DNA of 64,000 nucleotides, from NCBI GenBank assembly GCA_019634925.1, contig JAHCAL010000003.1, positions 534,558 through 598,557 of the forward strand, written 5' to 3'. This stretch comes from Pseudomonadales bacterium (GTDB lineage Bacteria; Pseudomonadota; Gammaproteobacteria; Pseudomonadales; Azotimanducaceae). The position numbers and the translations under genes were made by a program. Below the pieces are notes generated by a model. That model did not search any database, was not told the origin of the DNA, and was given only the letters and a program-made list of their open reading frames with translations. Positions 43,698-55,477 of the stretch are shown piece by piece; the first letter of the stretch is position 1, and each line of letters begins with the position of its first letter.

Positions 43698-45086
43698 ATG
43701 CAGATTTCCATCGAGACGACTGCCGGCCTCGAGCGCCGGCTCACCATTTCCGTCCCCTCGGAGGCGTTCGAGCAGAAGATCAGCGAGCGACTCGGCGAAG
43801 CCGCCACGCGGGTGCGCCTGCCCGGGTTCCGCCCGGGCCGCGTACCGATGAAGGAGGTGCGCCGGCGCTTCGGTCAGGCGGTGCGGGTGGAGGTGGCCGG
43901 CGAGCTCATGCAGTCGAGCTTCGTCACCGCCATCCGACAGGAGGACCTCAACCCGGCCGGACAGCCGAGCCTCGAAGTCGTGCAGATGGACCCGGGCAAC
44001 GATTTCGAGTTCACGGCGACGTTCGAGGTGTTTCCGCTGGTCGAACTCGTCAATCTGGGCAAGGCCGAACTCAGGAAGCCGGTTGCGGAGATCACCGAGG
44101 CCGACGTCGACCAGATGATCGAGCGGCTGCGCGAGCAACGGAAGACCTGGGAGACCGTCGAGCGTCCCGCCGCCGAGGGCGACCGCGTGACCATCGATTT
44201 CGTCGGTCGGCTCGACGGTGAACCGTTCGAGGGCGGCAGCGCCGAGGGCCAGCAGTTCGTGATCGGCGCAGGCCAGATGATCGAGGATTTCGACCGCGGC
44301 GTGCGCGGACTGGCGCCGGGTCAGCAGGGTACATTCGACGCGACCTTCCCGGCCGACTACCGTGCCGAGCAGCTGGCCGGCAAGACGGTGACCTTCGACG
44401 TGACGGTACGCCAGGTCGAGGCGTCGCGCCTGCCGGAGCTCGACGACGCCTTCTTCGAGGCATTCGCGGTGTCGGACGGTGGAATCGAGGCGCTGCGCGC
44501 GGACGTGCGCCGCAACATGCAGCGCGAACTCGAGGATGCCGTTCGCAAGCAGCTGAAATCGCAGGTGATGGATCAGCTGAACGCGCTGCACAACATCCAG
44601 CTGCCGCGCACCATGATCGAGCGTGAGATGGAGGCACTGCGTCAGCAGATGCTGCAGCAGTTCCGCATGTACGGATCGGCCGGCCAGCCGGACCTGCCGC
44701 TCGACCTGTTCCGCGAGCAGGCGGAACGGCGGGTCAACGTCGGCCTGGTGGTGAGCGAGATCGTCCGCTCCGCCAACCTCGCGGCGGATCCCGCCCAGGT
44801 CCGCGCCCGCATCGAGCAGCTGGCGGAAGGCTACGCCGATCCGCAGCAGGTGGTGAACTGGTACTACAGTAATGCAGAGCAGCTCGAGCAGATCGAGTTG
44901 GCCGTGCTCGAGGACCTGGTGGTCGATCACGTGCTGGCGGCGGCACGGGTAGCGGAAGTGCCGGGTTCCTACCAGGACGTGATCTCCGGCAAGACACTGG
45001 CGCCGGAGGGTGCCGAAGCAGGCGCCGAACGAGGCGCCGCAACAGGTGCCGAAGACCAACCGGCGGCGGAACAGCAGACCCCGTAA
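43698..45086 (+). CDS. tig: Trigger factor
   Basis: Ribosome-associated chaperone and peptidyl-prolyl isomerase (462 residues). The ribosome-binding domain starts [20 protein letters not shown] and has [17 protein letters not shown], the ribosome-docking loop. The FKBP-type domain (about 155-245) includes [20 protein letters not shown], and the rest is the helical chaperone domain. The C-terminal tail (from about 435) is built from four to five 12-bp DNA repeats encoding [18 protein letters not shown] at 43698 after AACGGAACC. It heads the tig-clpP-clpX-lon cluster. Confidence 0.97.
   Translation: MQISIETTAGLERRLTISVPSEAFEQKISERLGEAATRVRLPGFRPGRVPMKEVRRRFGQAVRVEVAGELMQSSFVTAIRQEDLNPAGQPSLEVVQMDPGNDFEFTATFEVFPLVELVNLGKAELRKPVAEITEADVDQMIERLREQRKTWETVERPAAEGDRVTIDFVGRLDGEPFEGGSAEGQQFVIGAGQMIEDFDRGVRGLAPGQQGTFDATFPADYRAEQLAGKTVTFDVTVRQVEASRLPELDDAFFEAFAVSDGGIEALRADVRRNMQRELEDAVRKQLKSQVMDQLNALHNIQLPRTMIEREMEALRQQMLQQFRMYGSAGQPDLPLDLFREQAERRVNVGLVVSEIVRSANLAADPAQVRARIEQLAEGYADPQQVVNWYYSNAEQLEQIELAVLEDLVVDHVLAAARVAEVPGSYQDVISGKTLAPEGAEAGAERGAATGAEDQPAAEQQTP
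45000..45053 (+). repeat. 12-bp coding repeat at the 3' end of tig
   Basis: Units at 45000, 45012, 45024, 45036 and a partial one at 45048 (GCCGAAGCAGGC, GCCGAACGAGGC, GCCGCAACAGGT) encode the Ala/Glu/Gly-rich tail. The reading frame is kept because the unit is a multiple of three. Confidence 0.8.
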
Positions 45087-45106
45087 CGGGGCTGGCGGAG
45101 ACAGCG

Positions 45107-45757
45107 ATGAGCGATACTTTCGACCCGATGCAGCAGCCGATCACCAATCTCGGACTGGTACCGATGGTGGTCGAGCAGTCGGCGCGCGGCGAGCGCGCCT
45201 ACGACATCTTCTCGCGACTGCTCAAGGAACGGATCATCTTCATGGTCGGACCAGTTGACGACAACGTCGCCAATCTCGTGGTCGCGCAGATGCTGTTCCT
45301 CGAGTCGGAGAATCCCGACAAGGACATCAACCTCTATATCAACTCGCCGGGCGGTTCCGTCACCGCCGGCATGTCGATCTACGACACGATGCAGTTCGTG
45401 CGCTGTGACGTCAGCACCATGTGCATCGGCCAGGCGGCGAGCATGGGCGCCTTCCTGCTCGGCGCCGGTACGCCCGGCAAGCGGTACGCGCTGCCGAACG
45501 CCCGGGTCATGATCCACCAGCCGTCCGGCGGCTCGCGCGGCACGGCGGCGGACATCGAGATCCAGGCGCGCGAAATCCTGCTCATGCGCGAACGCCTGAA
45601 CCGCATCCTCGCCCAGCACACCGGACAGACGGTCGAGCGCATCGCCGAGGATTCGGCGCGGGATTTCTGGATGACCGCGCACGAAGCCAAGGACTACGGA
45701 CTGGTGGACCTGGTCCAGGAACCGCGCAAGCGCATCGTCAAGGTGGCCGCACGCTAA
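45107..45757 (+). CDS. clpP: ATP-dependent Clp protease proteolytic subunit
   Basis: Serine peptidase (216 residues) forming the double-heptamer barrel used by ClpX. Catalytic Ser112 ([13 protein letters not shown]), His137 (VMIHQPSGG) and Asp186 (EDSARDFWM). A short N-terminal propeptide is likely, as in E. coli. ATG at 45107 is 20 bases after tig. Confidence 0.98.
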   Translation: MSDTFDPMQQPITNLGLVPMVVEQSARGERAYDIFSRLLKERIIFMVGPVDDNVANLVVAQMLFLESENPDKDINLYINSPGGSVTAGMSIYDTMQFVRCDVSTMCIGQAASMGAFLLGAGTPGKRYALPNARVMIHQPSGGSRGTAADIEIQAREILLMRERLNRILAQHTGQTVERIAEDSARDFWMTAHEAKDYGLVDLVQEPRKRIVKVAAR

Positions 45758-45907
45758 GGTTCATCTGCGGTGCACCCGGCGCGGTAAAACCGCGTTGATC
45801 CGGCCGACATTGTCGGCACAAACCGGGCAAATGCCGGCCGGAGCCGGGACTTGCATTATCAGGGTGAACCACGCAAGGTTAAGCGGTGGGTACAGGTCGA
45901 GGTAGTC

Positions 45908-47188
45908 ATGCCAGACAACAGCGGTAAGGGCGACGACGGGGGCAAGCTTCTGTACTGCTCCTTCTGCGGCAAGAGTCAGCATGAAGTCCGCAAGCTCATC
46001 GCCGGACCGTCGGTGTTCATCTGCGACGAATGTGTCGAACTCTGCAACGACATCATCCGCGAGGAAGTTTCCGAAAGCGCGCAGTCCAAGGGCACCAGCA
46101 AGCTGCCGGTGCCGATGGAGATCCGCAACATTCTCGACCAGTACGTGATCGGCCAGGACCATGCCAAGAAGGTCCTTTCGGTCGCGGTCTACAACCATTA
46201 CAAGCGCCTCAACTACAAGGGCAAGAAGGACGAGGTCGAACTCTCGAAGTCCAACATCCTGCTGATCGGCCCGACCGGCAGCGGTAAGACCCTGCTCGCC
46301 GAGACGCTCGCCCGGCTGCTCGACGTACCGTTCACCATTGCCGACGCCACCACGCTGACCGAAGCAGGGTACGTGGGCGAAGATGTCGAGAACATCATCC
46401 AGAAGCTGCTGCAGAAGTGCGATTACGACGTCGAGCGGGCCCAGGTCGGCATCGTCTACATCGACGAGATCGACAAGATCTCGCGCAAGTCCGACAACCC
46501 TTCGATCACCCGTGACGTATCCGGCGAAGGGGTCCAGCAGGCGCTGCTGAAGCTGATCGAAGGCACCGTCGCCTCGGTGCCGCCGCAAGGTGGCCGCAAG
46601 CATCCGCAACAGGAATTCCTGCAGGTCGACACGTCCAACATCCTGTTCATCTGCGGCGGCGCGTTCGCCGGCCTCGAGAAGGTGATCCGCGACCGGTCCG
46701 AGAAGTCGGGCATCGGCTTCGGCGCCGAGGTGAAGGGCGAGGAGGACCGCAAGAGCATCGGCGAGACGTTGCGCAGCGTCGAGCCGGAGGACCTGATCCG
46801 TTATGGCCTGATCCCGGAGTTCGTCGGCCGCCTGCCGGTCATCGCGACGCTCGAGGAACTCGACGTGACCGCGCTGATGCAGATTCTCACCGAACCGCGG
46901 AACTCCCTGACCAAGCAGTACACCAAGCTCTTCGAGATGGAAGGTGTCGAAGTGGATTTCCGCGACGACGCCTTGCGTGCGGTGGCCCGCAAGGCCATGG
47001 AGCGCAAGACCGGGGCCCGCGGCCTGCGGTCGATTCTCGAAGCGGTGCTCCTCGAGACCATGTACAAACTGCCGTCGCAGCACGCGGTCAGCAAGGTGGT
47101 CATCGACGAGAGCGTCATCAACGGCGACAGCGAGCCGATGCTCATCTACGAGAACGTGGAGAAGGCACAGGCCGCACCCAGTGAGTGA
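45908..47188 (+). CDS. clpX: ATP-dependent Clp protease ATPase subunit ClpX
   Basis: AAA+ unfoldase of 426 residues. Zinc-binding N-domain Cys17, Cys20, Cys39 and Cys42 ([26 protein letters not shown]); Walker [17 protein letters not shown] (120-135), Walker [10 protein letters not shown], and the [13 protein letters not shown] block with the ClpP-contact IGF loop region. ATG at 45908 is chosen; the frame is open from TTG 45851 but that extension is not family-like. The spacer to clpP holds two small hairpins (45780-45794, 45803-45815). Confidence 0.98.
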   Translation: MPDNSGKGDDGGKLLYCSFCGKSQHEVRKLIAGPSVFICDECVELCNDIIREEVSESAQSKGTSKLPVPMEIRNILDQYVIGQDHAKKVLSVAVYNHYKRLNYKGKKDEVELSKSNILLIGPTGSGKTLLAETLARLLDVPFTIADATTLTEAGYVGEDVENIIQKLLQKCDYDVERAQVGIVYIDEIDKISRKSDNPSITRDVSGEGVQQALLKLIEGTVASVPPQGGRKHPQQEFLQVDTSNILFICGGAFAGLEKVIRDRSEKSGIGFGAEVKGEEDRKSIGETLRSVEPEDLIRYGLIPEFVGRLPVIATLEELDVTALMQILTEPRNSLTKQYTKLFEMEGVEVDFRDDALRAVARKAMERKTGARGLRSILEAVLLETMYKLPSQHAVSKVVIDESVINGDSEPMLIYENVEKAQAAPSE

Positions 47189-47198
47189 CGGTTGACCA

Positions 47199-49616
<2,418 letters not shown>

Positions 49617-49618
49617 AC

Positions 49619-49647
49619 GCGACCCGCAGTTGCGCTGCGACCCGCAG
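49619..49647. repeat. GCGACCCGCAG x2 just after the lon stop
   Basis: GCGACCCGCAG at 49619-49629 and 49637-49647 (period 18 bp), starting two bases after the lon stop codon. Confidence 0.75.
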
Positions 49648-49676
49648 AGGACCAGGTCCCGCAGGCCGGGTGCGCC

Positions 49677-49705
49677 TTGCAGGGGCGGGGGTGTGTTGGT
49701 ATAAA
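49677..49705 (+). promoter_or_regulatory. Probable hupB promoter
   Basis: TTGCAG (49677-49682), 17-base spacer, TATAAA (49700-49705), about 86 bases upstream of hupB. Confidence 0.6.
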
Positions 49706-49791
49706 CCGCGCGTTGTAGAAGTCCCCCCCGAAATCAGCCATTTTTTCCGGCCCGCATCGCGTTGCAGGGGCGGATTCCCAGAGGATCAGAC

Positions 49792-50064
49792 GTGAACAAA
49801 TCAGAACTCATCGATCAGATCGCCGAAGCGGCCGACATCTCCAAGGCGTCGGCAGGACGCGCCCTGGACGCGGCGCTCGACGCCATCACCCGCTCGCTCA
49901 GGCAGTCGGAGCCGGTATCCATCGTCGGCTTCGGCACGTTCCTCGTGCGCGAACGCGCTGCCCGCACCGGCCGCAACCCCCAGACCGGTGCAGCGATCGA
50001 CATCGACGCGGCAAAGGTCCCGGCCTTCAAGCCGGGCAAAGGGCTGAAGGACGCCCTCAACTGA
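49792..50064 (+). CDS. hupB: DNA-binding protein HU-beta
   Basis: 90-residue nucleoid protein of the HU/IHF fold: [40 protein letters not shown] (the DNA-minor-groove arm) and [18 protein letters not shown] at 49792 gives the exact HU N-terminus. It has its own promoter and a good intrinsic terminator. The position after lon is conserved. Confidence 0.97.
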   Translation: MNKSELIDQIAEAADISKASAGRALDAALDAITRSLRQSEPVSIVGFGTFLVRERAARTGRNPQTGAAIDIDAAKVPAFKPGKGLKDALN

Positions 50065-50093
50065 TCTGATCCGACCAGTCGGACCGCTGAAGG

Positions 50094-50117
50094 AAGGCGC
50101 ACCTCTGCGCCTTTTTT
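50094..50117 (+). terminator. Intrinsic terminator after hupB
   Basis: AAGGCGCA (50094-50101), loop CCTC, TGCGCCTT (50106-50113), followed by more T (to 50117). This is the clearest rho-independent terminator in the window; it separates hupB from ppiD. Confidence 0.85.
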
Positions 50118-50155
50118 CTTGAGGGTCCGCCCCGACCGTATCGAGGAACCCGCTC

Positions 50156-52060
50156 ATGTTGCAGAAGATGCGCGCGCAGACCCAGAGCCTGGCCTTCAAG
50201 GTGCTGGTCGGGATCATCATATTCGTGCTCGCCGTGTTCGGCTTCGGCGCGTTCAACCTGTTCGGCAGCGGCGATCCGGACATCGCCCGGGTGAACGGCG
50301 ACTCGATCACCCAGGGCATGGTCACCGCGGAGGCGGAACGGGAGCGGCGGCGGCTTGCGGCACAGCTCGGCGCCGACTTCGACCCGGGCATGATCGACCC
50401 GGTGCGCCTGCAGAACCTGGTCGTCGAACAGATGATCGCACGCACGCTCATGAAACAGGCCGCCGACGATCTCGGGCTGACCGCGGGCGATGCCGAGGTG
50501 GCGCGGGTGATCCGCCGCGATCCCAACTTCCAGGTCGACGGCGTGTTCCAGGAAAGCCGCTACCGGCTGGTGGCCCAGGGCATGGGTTATACGCCGCAGG
50601 GCTTCATCGAGGAGACCCGCGAGATCCTGACGCTCGGTCAACTGCAGAACGGCGTGGTCGGAACCGCGCTCGCGACCGAACGCGACGTGCAGAACCACGC
50701 GCGCCTGCTCGGTCAGCGGCGCGACCTCGCGTACCTGCCGTTCACGCTCGAACGCTTCGCCGCCGAGGTCGAAGTGTCCGATGACGACGTCGCCCTGCGC
50801 TACGAAGAGAACCGGCTCGACTACATGACCGAGGAATCGGTCGACGTCGACTACGTCGAACTGGTCGCCGCCGAACTCGCGAACGATCCGTCGATCGCAG
50901 TCAGCGAGGACGCCGTTCGGGAAGCTTACGAGGCCGACCGGGCCGCGGCACCGGCAGGCGAGGAGCGGCGCAGCCGGCACATCCTGCTGACCCTCACGGA
51001 TGCGCGCGACGCGGCCGCTGCGAGCGCCGAGATCGAAGCGCTCAAGGCGCGCATCGCCGCCGGCGAGGCCTTCGAGGACCTGGCCCGCGCGGTGTCCGAG
51101 GATCCGGGTTCCGCAGCGCAGGGCGGCGATCTCGGCCTGGTCGGGCGCGGCGTGTTCGACAAGGCATTCGAGGATGCGCTCTTTGCGCTCGCCGCCCCCG
51201 GCGACCTTTCCGGCCCGGTGGCGACCGAGTTCGGCTACCACCTGATCCGCCTGGACGAGATCCGTGCGTCCGAATACCCCGCGTTCGAGGATGCGCGCGC
51301 CGCCATCGAGCAGCGCCTGCGGCGCGAGCAGGCCGATGCGCTCTACCAGGAGCGGCTGCGCGAACTCGACAACCTGGCGTTCGAGCGGCCGAACGATCTG
51401 GCCGGGATCGCCGCGGACCTCGGCCTCGAGATCCGCCGCACCGACGGCGTCACGCGCAGCACCGGCGATGGCGTATTCGCGGCGCAGCCGGTACGCGACG
51501 CGCTGTTCGCGCGCGAGGTCCTGGACAACGGATTCAACAGCGCGGCGGTGGAACATGCGGCCGGGCGCGCGGTGGTGATGCGCGTGGCCGAGCGGCACCC
51601 TGCCGAGCAGATTCCGCTCGAGGCGCTGGCCGAAGCGCTGCGCGACCAGATCACCAGCGAACGCGCACGGGATCTCGCGCGCCAGGCGCGCGAAGCGGCC
51701 GAAGCGCGGGTCGCGGCCGGTGATCCGGTGGCAGAGATCGCGCTCGCCCATGGCGTGAACTGGCAGCGCTTCGAGGGTGCGATGCGCAGCGCGGAGGACA
51801 TTCCGCGCGACGTCCTCGACGTGGCGTTCCGGCTGACGCGTCCTGCGCCCGGTGACAAGTCGGTGGGTGCAGCGGAACTGTCCGGCGGCGGCAGCGCCGT
51901 GGTGACGGTGACCCGCGTGCAGGACGGCGACGTCGCCGCGATGACCGAAAGCGAAATCGACGGCATCCGGCGCTTCGTCGCGGATCGGACCGCGCGGCTC
52001 GACTTCGGCGGGTTTTACGAGTCGCTCGAACGCGCCGCGTCGATCCGCCGGCCGAACTGA
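50156..52060 (+). CDS. ppiD: Periplasmic folding chaperone PpiD (SurA-N/parvulin)
   Basis: 634 residues: N-terminal membrane anchor (LVGIIIFVLAVFGFGAFNLF), SurA-like N-terminal domain (ARVNGDSITQGMVTAEAERE), parvulin-type rotamase domain around 260-365 (RRSRHILLTL; FEDLARAVSEDPGSAAQGGD; FGYHLIRLD) and a C-terminal helical part. It helps newly exported proteins at the Sec translocon. ATG at 50156. The stop is followed at once by the 13-bp repeat array shared with the end of mltD. Confidence 0.93.
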   Translation: MLQKMRAQTQSLAFKVLVGIIIFVLAVFGFGAFNLFGSGDPDIARVNGDSITQGMVTAEAERERRRLAAQLGADFDPGMIDPVRLQNLVVEQMIARTLMKQAADDLGLTAGDAEVARVIRRDPNFQVDGVFQESRYRLVAQGMGYTPQGFIEETREILTLGQLQNGVVGTALATERDVQNHARLLGQRRDLAYLPFTLERFAAEVEVSDDDVALRYEENRLDYMTEESVDVDYVELVAAELANDPSIAVSEDAVREAYEADRAAAPAGEERRSRHILLTLTDARDAAAASAEIEALKARIAAGEAFEDLARAVSEDPGSAAQGGDLGLVGRGVFDKAFEDALFALAAPGDLSGPVATEFGYHLIRLDEIRASEYPAFEDARAAIEQRLRREQADALYQERLRELDNLAFERPNDLAGIAADLGLEIRRTDGVTRSTGDGVFAAQPVRDALFAREVLDNGFNSAAVEHAAGRAVVMRVAERHPAEQIPLEALAEALRDQITSERARDLARQAREAAEARVAAGDPVAEIALAHGVNWQRFEGAMRSAEDIPRDVLDVAFRLTRPAPGDKSVGAAELSGGGSAVVTVTRVQDGDVAAMTESEIDGIRRFVADRTARLDFGGFYESLERAASIRRPN

Positions 52061-52062
52061 CG

Positions 52063-52127
52063 GACGCGGGCTGGTGCCGTGGGCTGGCGCCGCGGACTAG
52101 GGCCGCGGACTAGCGCCGCGGGATGAC
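52063..52127. repeat. Five 13-bp tandem units between ppiD and mltD
   Basis: Units at 52063, 52076, 52089, 52102 and 52115 (GACGCGGGCTGGT, GCCGTGGGCTGGC, GCCGCGGACTAGG, GCCGCGGACTAGC, GCCGCGGGATGAC). The mltD stop (complement of 52110-52112) lies in unit 4, and unit 5 is mltD coding sequence. The units therefore extend the 3' end of mltD into the spacer. Confidence 0.93.
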
Positions 52128-53366
52128 GAGGCGCTGACCGATCCTGAGCACGGCGTTGCGGCGCAGGGCGTTGTGCGCGACGAGTTCGTCGAGCTTGATC
52201 CGGTAGGTGCGTGCGATGCCCCACAGCGTCTCCCCGGCACGTACCACGTGCACGCGATCCTGCCCTGCAGCCGCCGTCGTCTGTACGCCACCGCGGCCCT
52301 CCGCTGCACGGGCGGCTGCGCGCGCAGCTGAACGATCCTCGGGGCCGAGGCTCGCGAGCCACGCGCCGGCCTGGTCCGCGCTGGCGACCGGAACATGGAG
52401 CAGGTGGGGACCATCGGGCGGGGTGGTCGAGCGGTTGAGGCCGGGGTTGAGCTGGTACAGGTAGTCCTCCGCCAAGCCGAGCGCGCGGGCCGCCTTCGCG
52501 ATCTCGATCTGTCCGCCGGTCGGCAGCGTCACGAAGGTCGCGCCGGCGGCGATCGGTGGCAGGGTGACGCCGTAGCGCGCTGGGTCGGCGACCACCTCGG
52601 CCAGCGCGAGGAGCTTGGGCACGAATGCCATCCCGGCCGCCGGGAGACGCAGCGCCCAGAAGGTTGCCGAGCCGCCGCGTGCGGCGAGCGCACGGCGCAC
52701 GGTGCCCTCGCCGACGTTGTAAGCCGTGAGCGCGAGCGGCCAGGATCCGAACTGCGCGTGGTGATACTCCAGATAGTCGAGCGCCGCGCGGGTCGAGATC
52801 ACCGGGTCGTGACGACCCTCGAACCACCATGAACGCGGCACGTCGAGGCGCTCCGCGGTCGCGGGCAGGAACTGCCAGAGTCCGGAAGGGCCACCCACGC
52901 GTCCCGCCTGCGGGTCCATGCCGCTCTCGATGATCGGCAGCAGGGCAAGTTCGGCGGGCAGCCCGCGTGTCTGCACGGCGTCGAAGATGTGTGGCAGGTA
53001 GAGCTCGAGGAGTGGGCCGAGCCGTTGCAGGTGCCCGGGAAACCGCAGCAGCTCGTTCAGCTCCGCGCGCACGCGTGGCTGGTCGAGCGGGCGTTCGAGC
53101 CGGAATCCGGCGCGGATCAGCGCCCACAGGTCTTCGTCCGCGGCGCAGCAGTCCCGGGCATCCTCGCCCGCTGGACCGGGCGCACCAGCCCGCTGGTGTC
53201 CTGGTCGGGTCGGTGCGGGCGCAGGCTCGGTGGCTCGTGTCGTGCGGCGTTCGCCCTGCGGATCGTGGTCCGGGGCGCGTCCCCCGGGCGCCTGGCAGCC
53301 GGCGACGAGCACGAGCAGCAGCATCAGCCAGGCGCCGGGAAACGGCGGTATCCAAGTTGCGATCAT
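52110..53366 (-). CDS. mltD: Membrane-bound lytic murein transglycosylase D
   Basis: 418 residues with a lipoprotein signal (LMLLLVLVAGCQ, lipid Cys24), an SLT domain with catalytic Glu147 (LLPIIESGMDPQAG; GLWQFLPATAERLD; ALTAYNVGEGTVRRAL) and one C-terminal LysM domain (VHVVRAGETLWGIARTYRI). E. coli MltD has two LysM repeats; only one clear repeat is visible here, with a weaker second region (TGGQIEIAKAARALGLAEDY) before it. It cleaves peptidoglycan glycan strands at the outer membrane. ATG at 53366, 50 bases from the divergent methyltransferase gene. gloB, the usual neighbour, is missing. Confidence 0.93.
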   Translation of the reverse strand: MIATWIPPFPGAWLMLLLVLVAGCQAPGGRAPDHDPQGERRTTRATEPAPAPTRPGHQRAGAPGPAGEDARDCCAADEDLWALIRAGFRLERPLDQPRVRAELNELLRFPGHLQRLGPLLELYLPHIFDAVQTRGLPAELALLPIIESGMDPQAGRVGGPSGLWQFLPATAERLDVPRSWWFEGRHDPVISTRAALDYLEYHHAQFGSWPLALTAYNVGEGTVRRALAARGGSATFWALRLPAAGMAFVPKLLALAEVVADPARYGVTLPPIAAGATFVTLPTGGQIEIAKAARALGLAEDYLYQLNPGLNRSTTPPDGPHLLHVPVASADQAGAWLASLGPEDRSAARAAARAAEGRGGVQTTAAAGQDRVHVVRAGETLWGIARTYRIKLDELVAHNALRRNAVLRIGQRLVIPRR

Positions 53367-53416
53367 GGAATGCGGAGGTCAGAATCGATCCGCTACTTTG
53401 CGGGAACCTTTCGATC

Positions 53417-54226
53417 GTGGCAAATGCCCGTGCCCATCGACTTGCGACCTGGCTCGCCACGCCGGCGGGCCAGCGTGTGCTGGCTGAAGAAACCGCACCG
53501 CTCGCCGAAGCCGTGCGACGTGCGCACGGCGACACGCTGCTTTGGCTCGGTTGTCACGAGGTCATGGCCCAGGCGGTGCGCGGCTGCATGGTGCGCAGCC
53601 GGCTCTTCGGCGCGGTGCTGCCCGGGCCTGCGATCACGGACACACCCGTGCTGCGCTGCCTGCCCGAAGCGCTGCCGGTGGCAAACAATACGCTCGACGC
53701 GATCGTGCTGCACCACGCGCTCGAGACGTCGGCGGATCCGCGCGGCGTGCTGCGTGAAGCGGCCCGGGCGATCGCGCCCGGCGGCAGGCTGATCGTCTGT
53801 GCGTTCAATCCATTGAGCCTCTGGGGGGTGCGTCGTTGCGTCGCGCAGTTCAAGCCCGACGCCTTCCGAGGCCTGCACCTGATCACGACGCTGCGCCTGC
53901 TCGACTGGCTTGCGGTGCTCGGCTTCGAAGTGCAGGCGCAACCGCTGCACCTGCAGTACGGGCTGCCGTTCCAGCGGGAGCGCGCGCGGACCGACGACAA
54001 TGCGCTGCAGCGCGCGCTGCGCCGGCGCCGTGTGCCGCTCGGTGGCGTCTACCTGGTGTCGGCGACCAAGCAGGCCGCCGCCATGCGGCCGCTGAAACGC
54101 GTGGCGACCGGCATCGCCCGGCCCGGTTTCGCCGCACGACCGGCGTTCGGTAACAGCAACGTCGTGCCGCTGCAGTTGCCTGCGGCGCGGCTGCGCGAGC
54201 CACCCCAGAACCCGGACTATCCATGA
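53417..54226 (+). CDS. YafS-type SAM-methyltransferase-like protein
   Basis: 269 residues matching the class I methyltransferase fold of E. coli YafS: VLRCLPEALPVANNTLDAIV and LHHALETSADPRGVLREAAR, then GGRLIVCAFNPLSLWGVRR and LLDWLAVLGFEVQAQPLHLQ. Motif I is degenerate (LLWLGCHEVMAQ in place of LxxGxGxG), so SAM binding is uncertain, as also seems true of YafS. It sits between mltD and rnhA, the YafS position. GTG at 53417 is the probable start; the frame is open farther upstream through the mltD gene. Substrate unknown. Confidence 0.82.
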   Translation: MANARAHRLATWLATPAGQRVLAEETAPLAEAVRRAHGDTLLWLGCHEVMAQAVRGCMVRSRLFGAVLPGPAITDTPVLRCLPEALPVANNTLDAIVLHHALETSADPRGVLREAARAIAPGGRLIVCAFNPLSLWGVRRCVAQFKPDAFRGLHLITTLRLLDWLAVLGFEVQAQPLHLQYGLPFQRERARTDDNALQRALRRRRVPLGGVYLVSATKQAAAMRPLKRVATGIARPGFAARPAFGNSNVVPLQLPAARLREPPQNPDYP

Positions 54227-54264
54227 ACCCGCGTCCGCAGTCGCAGGTCTAGGCAGGATCGCCG

Positions 54265-54705
54265 GTGCTGGTGGAGATCTTCACGGATGGCGCATGCCGT
54301 GGTAATCCGGGCCCCGGTGGCTGGGCTGCGCTGCTGCGGCGTGGCAGTCACGAGCGCATGGTATCCGGCGCGGAACCCGAGACCACCAACAATCGTATGG
54401 AACTGACCGCGGCCATCGAAGGCCTGGCGGCCCTGACCCGGCCGAGTCGGGTCGCACTAACCACGGATTCGCAGTACGTGCGGCACGGCATCACCCAATG
54501 GCTCGCCGGGTGGAAGCGCAATGGCTGGCGGACCGCGGCGCGCCAGCCGGTCAAGAACCGCGACCTCTGGGAACGGCTGGACCAGCTCGCCGCAGCCCAC
54601 GAAGTGGAATGGCATTGGGTGCGCGGCCACAGCGGTCATCCGGAAAACGAGCGGGTCGACCAGGAAGCGAACCGGGCCATCGACATGATGCTGGCACAGG
54701 CATGA
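54265..54705 (+). CDS. rnhA: Ribonuclease HI
   Basis: 146-residue nuclease that cleaves RNA in RNA-DNA hybrids. Catalytic acids: Asp8 ([16 protein letters not shown]), Glu46 ([14 protein letters not shown]), Asp68 ([15 protein letters not shown]) and the C-terminal Asp in [25 protein letters not shown] holds the conserved His. GTG at 54265 (GTG 54271 also possible). It overlaps dnaQ by ATGA, the classic rnhA-dnaQ linkage, although in E. coli the two are divergent. Confidence 0.97.
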   Translation: MLVEIFTDGACRGNPGPGGWAALLRRGSHERMVSGAEPETTNNRMELTAAIEGLAALTRPSRVALTTDSQYVRHGITQWLAGWKRNGWRTAARQPVKNRDLWERLDQLAAAHEVEWHWVRGHSGHPENERVDQEANRAIDMMLAQA

Positions 54706-55427
54706 GGCAGGTCGTCCTCGATACGGAAACCACCGGCCTCGAAGTGGGCCAGGGCCACCGGGTCATCGAAATCGGCGCGGTCGAACTCGTCGGCCGCAAG
54801 CTCACCGGACGCCACTTCCACCGTTACCTCAATCCGGAGCGGGACGTCGACGACGGCGCGTATGCGGTGCACGGTCTCAGCCGCGAATTCCTGGCCGACA
54901 AACCGCGTTTCGCCGACGTGGCTCAGGACTTCCTGGCGTTCGTCACCGATGCCGAGCTGATCATCCACAACGCACCGTTCGACCTCGCGTTTCTCGATCA
55001 GGAGCTGGCCCGCGTCCCGGGTGCGCCGGCGCGCCTCGCCGACTTCTGTAGGGTGACCGATTCGCTGGCGCTCGCCCGCCACAAGCACCCCGGGCAGAAG
55101 AACAATCTCGACGCCCTGTGCCGCCGCTACCAGGTCGACAACTCCGCGCGCGACCTGCACGGCGCGCTGCTCGATGCCGAGATCCTCGCCGACGTCTACC
55201 TCGCCATGACCGGTGGTCAGACGCTGCTGTTCGGCGCAGAGGAGGGTGGCGCCGATGCGGATGGCCGCACGGTACCCGCGGTGCGCAGGCTCGCACCGGA
55301 CCGCCCGCCGCTCGCCATCGTTCGCGCGTCGGTGGACGAACTCGGCGCCCACGAACGGCTGCTGGACCTCATCGACCAGCGGGCGCGCGGCGGGAGTGTC
55401 TGGCGCCGTGACGGTGCGGGCGGCTGA
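54702..55427 (+). CDS. dnaQ: DNA polymerase III epsilon subunit (3'-5' exonuclease)
   Basis: Proofreading subunit of 241 residues. Exo[21 protein letters not shown] (Asp7, Glu9), Exo[20 protein letters not shown], Exo[23 protein letters not shown]; a C-terminal alpha-binding tail follows. ATG at 54702 overlaps the rnhA stop. All catalytic residues look intact, so a proofreading defect is not evident here. Confidence 0.96.
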   Translation: MRQVVLDTETTGLEVGQGHRVIEIGAVELVGRKLTGRHFHRYLNPERDVDDGAYAVHGLSREFLADKPRFADVAQDFLAFVTDAELIIHNAPFDLAFLDQELARVPGAPARLADFCRVTDSLALARHKHPGQKNNLDALCRRYQVDNSARDLHGALLDAEILADVYLAMTGGQTLLFGAEEGGADADGRTVPAVRRLAPDRPPLAIVRASVDELGAHERLLDLIDQRARGGSVWRRDGAGG

Positions 55428-55477
55428 GCCCGCCATGACCCTCCCGACTTTCAATCGAACCGAGTACAGGATTCCGC

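Noticed and set aside
45851..45907. ClpX start at TTG 45851
   Set aside because: The 19 extra residues do not resemble ClpX N-termini, whereas ATG 45908 is followed directly by the zinc-binding domain sequence.
54702..55427. Proofreading-defective dnaQ as the cause of the repeat-rich spacers
   Set aside because: All three exonuclease motifs are intact, so nothing in this gene supports a mutator explanation.
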